Below, piece after piece: positions 28,971 through 64,000 of a stretch of DNA of 64,000 nt. The translations under genes were made by a program, and so were the position numbers. The DNA is from Chamaecrista fasciculata (lineage: Eukaryota; Streptophyta; Magnoliopsida; Fabales; Fabaceae). The stretch spans positions 32,571 through 96,570 of the forward strand of contig QANZ01037181.1 of NCBI GenBank assembly GCA_003254925.1, given 5' to 3'. The notes under the pieces were generated by a model, which saw only the letters and a program-made list of their open reading frames with translations, did no database searches and was not told the origin of the DNA. Position 1 is the first letter of the stretch, and every line of letters begins with the position of its first letter.

Positions 28971-30531
28971 TGATTGGAGACAGAATTGAAATATCATAGT
29001 TGTGTGTTACATGTGATTAGATGTGAATTAATTGTTGAATCTTGTTTCGTATTAAGCTTTCACTTGCTTATAAATTTATGGTTGTCATGAATTGGGTGAT
29101 GTCGAGGCTTTATTTTCTAATAAACTGATGATTATTATGAATTGGTTGTGTTGACTCTTCACCCGTTGAGAAATTAAAAATTGTGTTATGCTGAATATTG
29201 ACATTACGGATATTAAATATTTTATTATTAATGATGGTTAGAATGACATTAGTCAGATGGTTGTGGTGTTGCTGACTACCTTACAGGTAGATATTATTGT
29301 GGTAGACGTCATCTAGTCATTCCTGGATATATGGTATATGGGCTTCTTTTGAACGAATCTTGATTTCACTCTTAATTGGTATTTTCAAGAAAGCATTTCG
29401 CCCTACTAGATTACTTTTATTTTAAATGACTAGCAAGGCTATATTTCCAGTATCTAAAAAAAAATATGACTTGAGAGAGATCTATATTTCTCCCGTTAGG
29501 ACGTTTTTACTTAATTTTTAAATCTTTCATGAGACTTCTGTTCTCTCATTGGTCTTAAAGAAATTATTTGAAATATCCTTATGAGTTATAAGTTTTGAGT
29601 GATTTAAATACTTTATCTTCCTAAGATTTTGGTCCTTGAAATAAGTTTTAAAAGATTTTGTAATTTGTTTTCCCTCCCCAAACTTTATTTTAGCAAAGTA
29701 AAATTTTGTCACTTTCTCTATAAAACTTTATCTTCTTCTCAGAAGAAATCTCAAAGTATGTTTCCCTAAAATTCTTGATTTCAAAAGGTTTTCTCAAAGC
29801 CATGGTTAATCTTGTATTTTATATTCTTTTAAGATTTACTAATTTTCTCATAGTTGAGTTGCTCTTGTCTTGTCATTAAGATACATGTTGGAATTGCTGA
29901 AAGAAGCTGAATTATTTTAGTTGAACGAGTGTTACTGTAAATTACTCATTGTTGGTGATTGCTAATTTGGTTGATGACCCTTCTCCCTACGTGGTGGTGC
30001 CCAACACCACGACTGGGATGGGTTAGCCGCTCACTGAGTTTCGACTCACCCCACGTTTAACATTTTTCAGATACAGGTGAATGTCAAGTGTCAACCTTTG
30101 CTATGAAAGGGAGTTATTCAGAAGCCCACGTCATTGATCGTGTGGGTATTTATTTCATTGAATAGGACGGTGTTTAAATTCTAGTTTGTCAGCTCCACTA
30201 GTACTTAGGGAGGGTATTTAGGGATTTAATTGATATTTGTATGACTCATTGATGCCATAGTTTTATTTGGCACTGTATCTTTATTTGATATTTTGAGACA
30301 GTGTTTGCATTGATAGATGATATTTTAAATTGATAGATTGACGGAAATGCGCAAGTGAATGATGAATTACGTATGCCCAAGTATTGTTTAGTATAATTGT
30401 GTATAAAGTGAATTGTTACGTTGTTATTGTGTTTTTGATATGGGTTGACAGTGGGTAGGCTTACGGCGTGGGATGGACCCATGTCCGTGCCGGTCACGTG
30501 ATCCCATGGAGGGGGGGATCGTGACACCGTG

Positions 30532-31600
30532 GCCCCCACCGCCCCCTTGTCTCCGTCCCTGGATTTGTGCGTACCAAAAAGTGAATATAATCAATTTTGC
30601 GGGTGGAAATCGTCTAATATACTGTTATTGGTGGTTTTTGTAACATTTATGGCTAATTACCGTCTATTACAATTAATTGTTATACAATCAAATTTATATA
30701 ATAGATTCTACTATTGTTGGAAAGATTTCAAAATTTAAAATTGATCATCAATATTTGATTATTATGATAAGAAAGATTTTAAAATTTAAAAAGTGTCTAT
30801 CAATATACCAATTGTTTTTCAAACTAATCTTTAGAGAAAAAACTCAATAATTGGGATACGTAAATTTTAAATCATGAAAGCTTGAAAAATTACATTTGCT
30901 AAAAGTTACTATCATAAAAGACTAAAACCATTTAAATTATCATGATACACTAAAAATAGAATCAAATAAAGCAGAAAAAGGCAAGACAAAAAAAACAAAA
31001 AATTGACTGGAAAGTTACAACATAAAAAATCACTAATTAATTATGTATTTTTTGCTTCCTTTTATTTATTTATTTATGTCATTTAATGTTTATTCTACTA
31101 ATCTAATCTTATAATTTTTAGATATTTAAAGATTAAAAAAATTGTTTAATGAATCTTGAATAATCTGTTTCTATATCAAATTAAAATATTATGTGCATCA
31201 ATCAAGTACATATTTTGATTTGTCGAGTGATTATTATATCAGCTAATTATATTTTAGTTTGTAAAATAAGGCATACAATACCTATTACTTTATTTTGTAA
31301 TATTATAATATATATAGTTAATGATGTTTAATTATATAAAAGCCGAGCAAAAACACAAGAAAACACAACCAGGCACCCAAAAACGCTGCACCAAACAGTA
31401 AAACGACTACCAAAACCCTAACTCCCCCATCGAGTCACGAAGGCTAATACCCACGATTTTGGCTCACAAGGAGAACTAATAAAGTGTTCATTTTGATTCT
31501 CTTCAATGGCATAAGGCTCCACTAATCAGAACGAGAAATGTAAGTGGATGTTTAACATAATTAAGACTCCCTGCAATTTAATCTACAGATTCACTCCAGG
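30532..31600. other. Intergenic, AT-rich; no gene seen
   Basis: The first 50 bases (GGCCCCCACCGCCCC, then TCCGTCCCTGG) continue the GGGGAGGCCGTG left flank of the solo LTR, so they are one interrupted host repeat. The rest is non-coding. Confidence 0.5.
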
Positions 31601-32709
31601 TATTGCCAAATGACATAATATCAGAATCAAGTCTTGCTCCAAATTCTTCTCTTCTTAAAGAAACATTGTGATAATTCATTGCTAAAGGATGATACTTGTT
31701 TCTTTATTAAGGATGAAAGAGGACTTGAAATACACGCATTACACAAACAGAAACAGAATGCATCATCATCTTCTGGTGTACATACAAGATTCTCTAAATT
31801 TCTTGGCGGAGCACAAATCGTAGCCTCTAGCAACGGATTACTTTTTTTTGTAGAAAATTTTCTAACTATAAGCTGTCTTACGATAAGCAGTTTGTTTGTA
31901 ACCCCACAACAATGTCATGCTCCTACGTTCCCAATCCAATTAGCTCTGAGAGACTCAAACGTCATTGTGTTGATGTTCAATATGTCTTTGAATGTGATTC
32001 TGAGGAATTCAAGTTGTTTGCTTTCTATAATACCTTTCGTGCACGTTCGTCATTTGAATGTTCAATCTATATAAAAAAAAAAAGGTGTGTGGAAAGTAAG
32101 AAAAGAATTATTCTTTGTAGAAGATTGATATATGGATATCAACTCCTTTGTTTTCTACAAAAGAATCATTCATGTTCTATCGCCTTGGAAACCTTATCGT
32201 AGATTAAATAATGGTTCAGGAGTACCACATATAGCAACCTTTGATGTTGAAAGTGGCATGTCAACATTCTTTAGTATACCAAGGGAATCCAAAAAAATTC
32301 ATATAGATTATCCTGTTGATCCTAAAAACTCTCTTTGTTATCCTGAAAATTGTACGTATTTTCAAGTGGGGAGAAAGGGGAAGCACAGATGAGTCAATTT
32401 GTTTGGTGAAGATGGAGGAGATGTGTTTTTTTTAGGATATGGGTTTTGAGTGATTATGAAGGTAAACGTTGGTCAAGACTTAAGCATGTGAATTTGATAG
32501 AGATGGGATTTGGGAAGGAGGGTTTCTTTGTTTCTGATTTTATAGTTATGAATGGAGATTGCTTATTGTTTGCTACTACGTAGAAGACTGTGTATAAGTA
32601 TGATTTGGTGGATGAAAGAGAAGGAAGGCTTGAAGAAGTATGTGGGCATGAACTTAAATGGAGTTTGAGCTTGATTCCTTATTCTAGTACTCTTCGTTCA
32701 TGTGGTTGA
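31600..32709 (+). pseudogene. F-box protein (F-box-associated domain type) pseudogene 1
   Basis: Pieces in different frames follow the order of a plant F-box/FBA protein. LPNDIIS (F-box start, near 31606) is followed by a degraded stretch, DDTCFFIKDERG, VASSNGLLFF (about 31818) and YDKQFVCNPTT (about 31885). A β-propeller-like C-terminal region follows with VWVLSDYEGKRWSRLKHVNL, FFVSDFIVMNGDCLLFAT, KYDLVDER and IPYSSTLRSCG, ending at TGA 32707-32709. Several frameshifts and an in-frame TAG near 32581 break it. In intact relatives the F-box binds SKP1 and the C-terminus binds the substrate of an SCF ubiquitin ligase. Not expected to be functional. Confidence 0.7.
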
Positions 32710-32999
32710 GTTGACATGAAACAAATAGCACATCTTTCCAAACCCTTCAATTCAAGAGATTTGATATAGTTTGAAACTTTAATCATTTTTATTTTCTTTT
32801 TAACTTTATCATATTATGAACTCTTTCTGTTTTATTTATGTTTAGTTTATGAATTGTACTCTTGATTAATAGAGGATCGGTGTATCTTTGGACTTTACTT
32901 GATTACTTCTAATGAAATATTGTGCTTAGTCCTTCTCTATAGCCTAATAATAGAAATTAAAATCTTATCACTTCGTTCGAAGATTGAAGTGCCTATTTT

Positions 33000-33345
33000 C
33001 AATTAGTGTAAAGTTGGAAGTTTAGATGGGTCAATTTGCTTGGTGAGGATGGATGACAGATTTAGTTTTACCATTTTGGGTAATTACGAGTCTAATATAT
33101 TGTTGAACAAAGTCTACTAAAGTGAGTTTCAAAGATATGGGGTTAAAGTGGACGGATTCAATTGTTGATTTTTTTGTTATGAATGAGAATTCTTTAGTGT
33201 TTGGTACATTGACAAAGGTGTTTTGCTATGATTTGAGGGGTATAATAAGAGAAATTAAATAAGACATGAAAAAATATGTGTGCATGAACTTGGGTGGAAT
33301 TTGAGCTTCATTCCCTACTGCAGTACACTTTGCTCAAGTGGTGCT
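33000..33345 (+). pseudogene. F-box-associated domain pseudogene 2 (C-terminal fragment)
   Basis: Repeats the C-terminal third of pseudogene 1: DGSICLVRMDD, TKVSFKDMGLKW, VDFFVMNENSLVFGT and FCYDLRG, then a stop and a degraded SFPTAVHFAQ end. It lies 300 bases downstream on the same strand, so it is a decayed tandem duplicate. Confidence 0.6.
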
Positions 33346-33764
33346 TATGTTACAAATCTGCCTAGTTTATTATACATCGTAAAAGTAGAAAATATGCTTG
33401 AGATAAAGTAAATTCCAATTTCTTTCATGATTAAAAGTTTTTACATTTTTTTTTATCAAGATTAGAAGTTTTTATTTGAAAATTTGATTTGCATTCCTCA
33501 TATATGATCTCCTTTGATTGTTTTGTTTTCTTTTTCAAAGTTTATATTATTCTTATCCTGAATTATAAGACAATTTAATATAACAAATATAGTTTGCATT
33601 TCAGAAGATTAGTGCAATTGATTTGAAGTGTGAAACAATTAAGATTCTATGAGATATAATTAATTAATATAGCAAATCTCTTAGTAATTATCTCTTATGA
33701 TTTACAATTTATATAACTGAATGAAAAAAGTCTTACAAATTCATTATATATAACTTTTGTTTCT
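33346..33764. other. AT-rich spacer, no gene seen
   Basis: No coding frame or repeat recognised between the F-box relics and the LINE 3' end. Confidence 0.5.
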
Positions 33765-36270
33765 TTTTTTGATAAATTAAAAATGGTGAAGGGGAATACA
33801 AAAGACGAACGTCCATGAGTCATGACACTAGGTGGGATCCGGGCTAACATTCTGGACCCCACGGTCCCTAACATCATGACTTGAGGACGTTAAAAACTCG
33901 AACGCTTTATCATCGTAACTAGAAGAAGACAACGAATCATTGAAAACAGAAATATAAAAGGAGACAGAAGACCGAATGGTCTTGATGACTGAAACTGGAT
34001 CTGGCTTTGAGTTCCTCTAGACGACTCCATTCCTGCAACTTCAAATAGCGTTAAGACTTACCAGAATGGTGAGCCATGCTTCCGAGTACCGATCCTTGTC
34101 ATGCTTCAAACGGATAATCCAGCTCGTTAGCCAAGTGCGAAAAGTACAGTTTCTGGGGTGATACCTGTAAGTGATTGGTAGCCCAAACCAAACAGCCCTA
34201 ACAAAGCTACAGAGAAGGAAGGTATGCGAAACCGAGTCATCCGTGTTGCCACACATAGGACAAATGATTTCACAGCGCAGATGGTGACGATTTAGGTTGG
34301 CAAAGGTGGGGATAGTATCATTATAAATCTTCCAAACAGTCAGTAAGACTTTCATAGGAGCTTTCGTCTTCCAGAAATCTTTCCATGGAAAAGCAGAGGT
34401 GTTTGTGTTATTATTACCTTGACCCGGATGGTTACCACTACTCAAGAATCTAAATCCATCGGCGGTGGTATACGACCCGGAGGCAAAGGTGTCCACACCA
34501 GGACATCAGGAATGTGTCTAACTGGTCCTGGATGTCTGAGTAAGTTGGGCGCTTGATCCTCCGTGCAAACCATGTGAATCTTCCCACATCCCAAGAGTAA
34601 GATGAAAAATCAATAAGATCACTTATCAAAATACCAATAGGCAACCTTTCTAGCCGACCATCCCAAAAGGAACTCCTGATATCCACCTTATCACCCATAC
34701 CTAGCTTCCATCTAACATTATTCGTAACCATATGGGAACAATTTCTCACACCCTTCCAGACAATGAAATTCGAGCTTCTCGGCTTAAAATCAAAATCAAA
34801 GTGAGGCTTGAGATACCTGTTTTTGACCCAGGAGCCCACAATAGAACATGGATTATTTAGCATTCTCCATGTATGTTTTGCCAAAAGAGCCTTGTTCACC
34901 ATGCCAATATCTCGAAGTCCCAAACCTCCCACATGCTTTGGGCTGAACAAAACTTTCCTGTTTAGAAGATGAGTTCTCGTTTTGTCCCCTTTAAAGCCCC
35001 AGAAGAAATTAACCATAGCACCGTTAATAGCCTCTGTCACTTTCTTCGGAGCCTGGAAACAAGAGAGTTTGTAAACCGGGTCCAATTGAATAACAGACTT
35101 AATCAACGTAAGTCTTCCAGCCTGCGAAAGCAACTAACTCTTCCAACCTGCAAGTTTGTTATTAATTTTCTAGAGCAGGTCGTCGAAGTTACGTTTGAGA
35201 TCCAACTGACTCTTCCTTCAAAATCCTGGCTGCGTTGGGGCTTAGCACCATGTTAGATTTTTGGACATTTATAGACAAGCAAGCTTTCTGACAAAAGGCA
35301 TCAAGCACGTTCTTTAAAAACTGTGGGGAGGCATTATCCGCCCTGAAGAAAAGGATCAGATCATCAGCGTATAACAGGTGTGTGATGGACGGACCAGTGC
35401 GAGCGAACCTAATCCCCTGACAACTCCCCTCTCTCTCAGCGTCTGTCATTAAGTAGGAGAATACATTCATACAAAGAAGAAACAGATGGGCGAGAGGGGA
35501 TCACCTTGCCTGAGACCACGGTGAACATTAACATCAACATAAATCTGGCCATTCAGTAACAGGGAGAAACTGGCAGATGAGACACAATTCATGATGCATC
35601 TAACTATCACTTCAGGGAATTCCATTCTTCTCAAAACTGCTTCAAGAAAGTCCCAATCAACTCGATCATAGGCTTTGGCCAAATCCAATTTAAGAGCTCC
35701 CCAATTGGATTTTCCTCTCTTCGTTTTGTGAATCACTGAAATCGCTTCAGAGGCCAAAAAAATATTATCAAAAATCAATCGACCTTTAATGAATGCATTC
35801 TGATAAGGGGAGATGATCGTGTCTATGAGATGCTGAAGACGATTCACCAACACTTTAGAAATGATTTTGTAAATGACATTACACAACCCAATCGGCCGAA
35901 AGTCTTTAAACGTCTCAGGCATGATTGTCTTCGGTATAAGTGAAATGAAGGTTGAGTTAAAAATGCTAAGATCACAAGTACCTGCAAAGAAATCTCTGAC
36001 CATGCTAACCAGGTCATTCTGCATGAAGTCCCAATATCTGAAAAACCGCCGTTGTAATCCCATCCGAACCTAGTGTTTTATAAGGCTTCAGCTGGAAGAC
36101 AGCCAACTTCACTTCTTCCCAGGTAACTTGTTTAGTGAGTTCCAAGGACAAGGCATGTGAGATAGTAGGCAAGGAGATACCCTGTAGCTAAGTCTCAACG
36201 TTTCTGTCATGAGAAGTGTCATCGCTGGAAAAAATGGTATCAATGGAATGATTATCAACTCCCATTGGCG
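33765..36270 (-). mobile_element. L1-type LINE, 5'-truncated and frameshifted
   Basis: Reads on the minus strand. The 5' part has a VTWEEVKLAVFQL-like segment just before the reverse transcriptase. RT blocks include IFNSTFISLIPK, FRPIGLCNVIYKI, KLDLAKAYDRVDW and GLRQGDPLSP (35467-36063), then the catalytic LLYADDLILF in another frame (35189-35470). These are followed by connection segments (34450-35133) and a zinc-binding zf-RVT region with CPMCGNTDDSVSHTFLLC (34041-34496). Frame breaks lie near 35470, 35190-35130 and 34490. There is no endonuclease ORF. The 3' end (about 33765-33790) is A-rich after TTTTTAATTTATC. A dead insertion; no target duplication was identified. Confidence 0.88.
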
Positions 36271-36674
36271 TCAGGCCAAAAATAAAAATCCCATTGGCGA
36301 TAATGAGGACTCTAGAATAGAATGAGGTTTTCAACTTTGAAAATGAGAATTATATTAGGAAATTAATACAAAATTTTAAATTTTAAACATTAACTAATTA
36401 CTTCATTTTAATTTACAATTCGAAATTGATTTGTATTCTTATTACACTTGAATTTAGGAGTTAGATGAGGAAAATATTAAGGAGAAATATTAGATATGTC
36501 TGGTTTGGAAGTTAAAAAGAAACTACATAGCCAATTGTGTATCACTACAGTTAAAAACTTCTATACAGCCACGTCAGCGAGTTTAGTCTGCCATGTAATT
36601 AATACTGGTGAGTTGTCATGCAATTTGTTATTTGTAATAAATAGCATGCATGATTTGTGCACACCATAAAGTAA
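36271..36674. other. Spacer between LINE and GCN2-derived copy
   Basis: CCCATTGGCG occurs at about 36257 and 36279. Otherwise AT-rich with no gene. Confidence 0.5.
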
Positions 36675-37620
36675 ATGTCATGCTATTTCTTTGTCAACAT
36701 CATTGTATGATTCCAATACCTTGCAGAAAGTCCTTAAAACACATTCACATCCACCCACATAGATAAAGAGAAACAGGACATAGAACATCATAAAATGCCT
36801 CTACTTTTTTTTTTCTTTTGGAGGTAAAGAAATGGAACTAGAAAGTGAAACCAGATAATCATGTGTTCATTACTCCCATCACAAATGAGAAACAGTACAA
36901 AGGAAAAGAGTGAAAAAAAAAGAATTATTAAAATACATCAAAAGAATAAAGATTTCAAATATGTTTCAATACTTATATTAGCCTCACACATGCTTATCAA
37001 AATATGATAAGAAATTATGCATTGTTAGAAAAAGATACAAGGAGTTACTTCTAGTGTCATAACAGACTAAAAAGGAAAATGATATCAGTAAGATTTATAT
37101 TAAGACCAAAATCATCAATTTTGATATCATTTCAAGCATAAAAAAATGTGTTATTTGGTGTCAAATCCCGATGAATAATTCCCTATCCATGTCTGTGTGC
37201 CAAGCCTTCCAAAACTTGTTGAAATAAATGACATGCTAGTTCTTTGTCAATACCAGTTCTTTGTCAATACCACCGGTGTATGATTCCAATACCTCGCGGA
37301 AAGTCCTTAAAACTCATTCACATCCACCCACGGAAAAAAAAAAAAAAATCATAAATACAACAAACATTGGGGAACAATGTGTCTTAAAAATGTGTATTCA
37401 ACACTTTTTTTCTCCTCTGTCAACTTGCACTGCCAGTATTTTCTTCTTGACAATCATCATTTGAAAACTCCAAATGCAAAACATTATTGGAAAACTTATT
37501 TGATCCAGAAACAATCAAAAGATAAACGTATCTTAAGAACGAAAGAAAGAAGTGCAGATTGGAAAGTGAATAATAACATCCTTGGTAGTGATAAGAACTT
37601 CAAAAAGTAAGTTTGTCGAG
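36675..37620 (-). pseudogene. Partial duplicate of GCN2 exon 14 with flanking introns
   Basis: About 36793-37620 matches 47625-48450 (exon 14 and parts of introns 13 and 14) almost continuously and in the same orientation. A preceding piece, 36675-36792, matches 48078-48195, so the copy carries a tandemly repeated edge. The exon copy keeps HRDLTPNN but has in-frame TAG and TGA stops, DDFGL in place of GDFGL, and an 18-base tandem duplication near 37240-37275. It cannot encode a kinase domain. Confidence 0.8.
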
Positions 37621-38074
37621 GGAATTTGGATCCCCTATATTTTGCATTCCTGAATTGCTCTTGGATCAAGCTAGACTTTCATTTGATATGTCTGATGTTG
37701 TTCATCCAAATGTTATACACCTTTTCTGAGTCAAAGTCATCTATTTTGCTTAAAAACTCACCATTTGCATACACCAAAATACTCTCTTCCTAATTGTTAT
37801 TCATGCTGAGGGACTAAATGTGAACAAAAGGAAATGGTTACAAAAACATATTTGTTGAGCCTTATGTAAATGAAATAAAATTGAATATTTTTACATATTT
37901 ACACTACAACAACTATAACGAAAAAATTATCCTGAAAAACCTTTACATCACCCTCTTCCTGGAAAATTCAATTGTTTGCTAATAAAGGAGATATAATCTA
38001 GTATGAACCAAGAACAAATCCAGCATCTATTGATATATGCAGGTGCTAGAAAACCAACTACTAAGGAAAACCAA
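37621..38074. other. GCN2 3' UTR or downstream spacer
   Basis: No coding frame. It lies between the partial copy and the GCN2 stop codon; the 3' UTR (minus strand) presumably occupies the high end. Confidence 0.5.
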
Positions 38075-61500
<23,426 letters not shown>

Positions 61501-62017
61501 TCTCTACACTCTCAGCCTTCAACGGAAAAGCTTTCTTGCTGTTTTCTCGAATCGGCAGTCACTTTCACACTAACTCCACCACTTTGAGTATTTTCAGTCG
61601 TCGTAGCTAGTGTGATCGGCGTCCGTTTACCGTGACCAAAATTAGGTAAATTGCATAAACCAGACCGAGCTCTCCGAATAGAAGGAAAATTCCCACACAG
61701 TCAAAAACGAAACTAGGTATAAATCAACAGGGAGAAATCGAAATTATATGTGAGTAATTGGATTATTCGATTTTTGTAGAAGAAATCAAATATGGTGGCG
61801 CTGAATTTGCATGTTTTTGAGTCTCACGGTTTAAAACTTGGGCCAGCTGGGAATTGCTGAAGCGGGGCACTTCTGGCTTTACAATACATACCAGTGCTAA
61901 AATGAAAAATCATTTTCATTTTAGTTATATTCTAGGTCAAAAATTTATTTTGGTGCCTAATGTTTAGTCTAAGTTCCGTTATGGTCCTTAATATTTTTTT
62001 GTTCCGTTTTGATACTT
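61501..62017. other. GCN2 5' UTR and promoter region
   Basis: The ATG lies at 61498-61500 (minus). The CT-rich flank to about 61640 probably contains the 5' UTR. I see no distinctive promoter element. From about 61930, TTTTGGTGCCTAA/GGTCCTTAA repeats lead into the inverted-repeat element. Confidence 0.5.
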
Positions 62018-62690
62018 AATGTTTTCTAAAAGTTTTATCATTGGTCCCTAACTATTGAATATAGTCATATCTCTCTCATTTCAAACTCGCATATGATTAA
62101 ATTAGAGCTACGAGTTAAATTTGTAAGTTCTTTCTTTGTCTAGTTAGAGTCATCGTCAAACGAGGTCAAATCGGACCTAAAAATGGGCTGCTTATTTCAT
62201 TAATTTGGTCATATCTCTTGTTTAAAGTCTGAATGAAATGAAATTGGAGTTACAAATTACTCTTGATGAATTCTTTCTCTATCTAGTTGGAGTCATTAGC
62301 AAATGAGATCAAATAATACTCTAAAAAATTGAGTTTGGCCAAAACGTCAATATTAACTTTCGGAGTACTATTTGACCTCATTTGTCAACAGTCTCAACTA
62401 GACAAAGAAAGAACTTGTCAAGAGTAACTTGTAGCTCTGATTTCGTTGCATACGGACTTGAAATGAGATATTTATTACCAAATTTATGAACTAAACAACC
62501 CATTTGTGAGCCTGATTTCATGCTTAATTTGACCTTATTTGTTAATAACTTTAATCGGGCAAACAAAGAGCTCATCAAATTTAACTCGTAGCTCTAATCT
62601 AATTGCATTCGAGTTTGAAACGAGAGAGATATGACCATATTCGATAGTTAGGGACTAATGATGAAATTTTTCGAAAACATTAAGAAGCAA
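62018..62690. mobile_element. Large inverted-repeat (fold-back) element, about 670 bp
   Basis: The arm starting GATACTTAATGTTTTC (62018) matches the complement of the sequence ending at about 62690. Correspondence continues inward (GTCCCTAACTAT with ATAGTTAGGGAC; GAGCTACGAGTTAAATTTG with CAAATTTAACTCGTAGCTC) almost to a centre near 62340. Arms are about 320 bases. No coding capacity. Confidence 0.85.
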
Positions 62691-63660
62691 TCATTTATTT
62701 TATGTGTATGAACATATTGTTTGACTTATTTATGGATGATAAATTATGTCGTTATCATATTATTAGCATGTTTACTGTGATAACAATCCTTGATTAATTA
62801 TGTGATAATTATTCTAAACTGTCCCTGGTCGATTATTCACGTGGGAACGTGAATGAACTAAGACCAGCATGACTTCGGTGTATAGAGATACACGCATGTG
62901 ATGCTTCTCGAGAGTCATGGTGCAATTATGTAATGGGTTACAAATTGCTGGACCGACCCGGAGAGTCCTGCATGGGTTTAGTCATGAGCTAGCCTCTCCT
63001 GTACACCTGTCACGATGCCCTTAGACCTGAGGTCTTGACTATTCTGGCGTTGTAGATGCTGAACTTTGGCCTAGTCCAACGTTGTTCGTAACAGGGTAGC
63101 CATACAGGCTAGGTACGAGTTTAGTTGTTTGCCGTGCTGAGGAATGTGGTTGACCAAGAAGGAATTTTGTCCAGAAGGAATTTTGTCCCTCATTAAGTTG
63201 AGAGATATTTAACTGGGCCCCTCGATGAGTCTGTCCAAGGAATGTGTGGCCACACAGGGGAATGGGACTAACTCAAGGAATCGAGAAAGTTATGGTTTGG
63301 ATTAAAGGATGACTTTCCCATGCCTTATCCATGACCAAAATATCGTGTGACAATAGGGATTATGACAAGGTGGTACTTAGGTTAAATCGTAAATGTTAAA
63401 ACGATAACTCACGTGTTTTGGGTAGTCGTGATGGCTTGCTAGAGTCCGCTCTCGACTTGTGAATCATAGAGATGGCTTGCTACCAACTTCACGTGAGGCC
63501 TGCTGGGTCACACATGAGCAGGATCAAGATATTGTAATGGGACACAAATTAGGGTTTAATTCGTGAGTCACTTTAGTGACACAATTTAAGACATAGTTGA
63601 ATGTCTTAGGACATGAAGTCTTGTCTTAAATAAAATCTACAGTTTTGATATTTAAGGGCC
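62691..63660. other. Unassigned, less AT-rich stretch of about 970 bp
   Basis: Base composition is more balanced than the flanks, with no open frame and several short direct repeats (GAAGGAATTTTGTCC twice near 63160-63190, GATGGCTTGCTA twice near 63429 and 63470). It looks like an LTR or leader of a retrotransposon, but no paired ends were found. Confidence 0.4.
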
Positions 63661-64000
63661 TGTTTGGAGAGGATCATCTTGATCTCATCTCATTCAATCA
63701 TCATCTTATCTTAGGATTGGATGAACAGTAATGACTTGGTGTTTTTTGAAACCTTCATCTTATCTCATCTCATCCACATCATCATCTCATTCACAACATC
63801 ATCTCATTTTCTCTTACAATTACTAATCTATCCCTACTTATACACGTATAATTACCTATACTTTAATACAAATATAAAAAAAAATAGACAAAATAGTAAT
63901 TTTACATACCCTCATTTATTACACTTATAATTTTCTCTCTCCATCTATCATTTCTCATATTTTTTTTTTCTCTTTTCCACTCACACACACCTCTCTCTCT
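63661..64000. mobile_element. Left part of a MITE (GGGCCTGTTTGGA start), cut by the window end
   Basis: Begins at about 63657 with GGGCCTGTTTGGAGAGGA, then TCATCTCATCTC-type repeats, the usual look of hAT-like plant MITEs. The other end is outside the window, so this is provisional. Confidence 0.5.

Larger units (their letters stand above)
26354..30526 (+). mobile_element. Solo LTR, 4173 bp (long-LTR retrotransposon, probably Ty3/gypsy)
   Basis: Starts TGTGAGATCCC and ends GGGGGATCGTGACA, giving imperfect inverted termini within TG...CA. Perfect 5-bp target duplications CCGTG lie at 26349-26353 and 30527-30531. There is no internal domain or second LTR in the window, so it is a product of LTR-LTR recombination. 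LTRs over 4 kb are known in plant Ty3/gypsy Tat/Ogre-type elements, but the lineage cannot be set from an LTR alone. Orientation is uncertain. It holds a 58-bp minisatellite and TGTGCT-type repeats. Open frames near 26787-27190 lie in a Ser/Pro/His-coding low-complexity stretch and are not taken as genes. Confidence 0.85.

Noticed and set aside
34969..35256. Plus-strand frame in the LINE
   Set aside because: It is the antisense shadow of the reverse-transcriptase region.

Overview
The window is nuclear DNA from a flowering plant, most likely a eudicot. The evidence is spliced genes with GT-AG introns, a plant-specific SHI-related (SRS) gene, AT-rich intergenic sequence, and many plant transposons: a Helitron, Ty1/copia elements, a long solo LTR, L1-type LINEs, a SINE and MITEs. 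There is a 544-base assembly gap at 3083-3626. I see no bacterial, viral or CRISPR content.

Layout. At 94-412 are the last two exons of an unidentified gene. At 561-1709 is an intact two-exon SRS zinc-finger gene. From 1.8 to 9.9 kb there is intergenic DNA with MITEs, including related MULE-like elements, one of which contains a SINE. At 10134-15704 is a complete 18-exon MCM4 gene (839 aa) with E2F-type sites upstream. At 16469-26328 is a Helitron on the minus strand. It has a recognisable TC 5' end and a hairpin/CTAG 3' end, and carries a helicase lacking its N-terminal half plus two tandem RPA1-like genes. At 26354-30526 is a 4.2-kb solo LTR with a perfect 5-bp target duplication. From 31.6 to 33.35 kb are decayed F-box-type pseudogenes. 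From 33.77 to 36.27 kb is a 5'-truncated LINE. At 36.68-37.62 kb is a broken copy of one GCN2 exon with its flanking introns.

At 38075-61500, minus strand, is a complete 29-exon GCN2 gene, an eIF2-alpha kinase of 1233 aa. My exon set sums to exactly 3702 nt with compatible phases. Its introns hold a full-length copia element (51599-56512), a small non-autonomous LTR element (41774-43066), a 248-bp MITE (43661-43908) inside a local duplication, and a LINE 3' fragment. The end of the window has a large inverted-repeat element, a roughly 1-kb unassigned stretch and the start of a MITE.

The host genes do not form a pathway. MCM4 serves DNA replication licensing, GCN2 serves the amino-acid starvation response, and the SRS gene is a developmental transcription factor. 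I found no clearly undescribed system. The most distinctive items are the Helitron with its paired RPA-like genes, two GC-AG introns required by reading frame (one in MCM4, one in GCN2), and a copia element inserted in the intron that splits the codon for the first glycine of the GCN2 ATP-binding loop. No search was run; family names come from motifs read directly.
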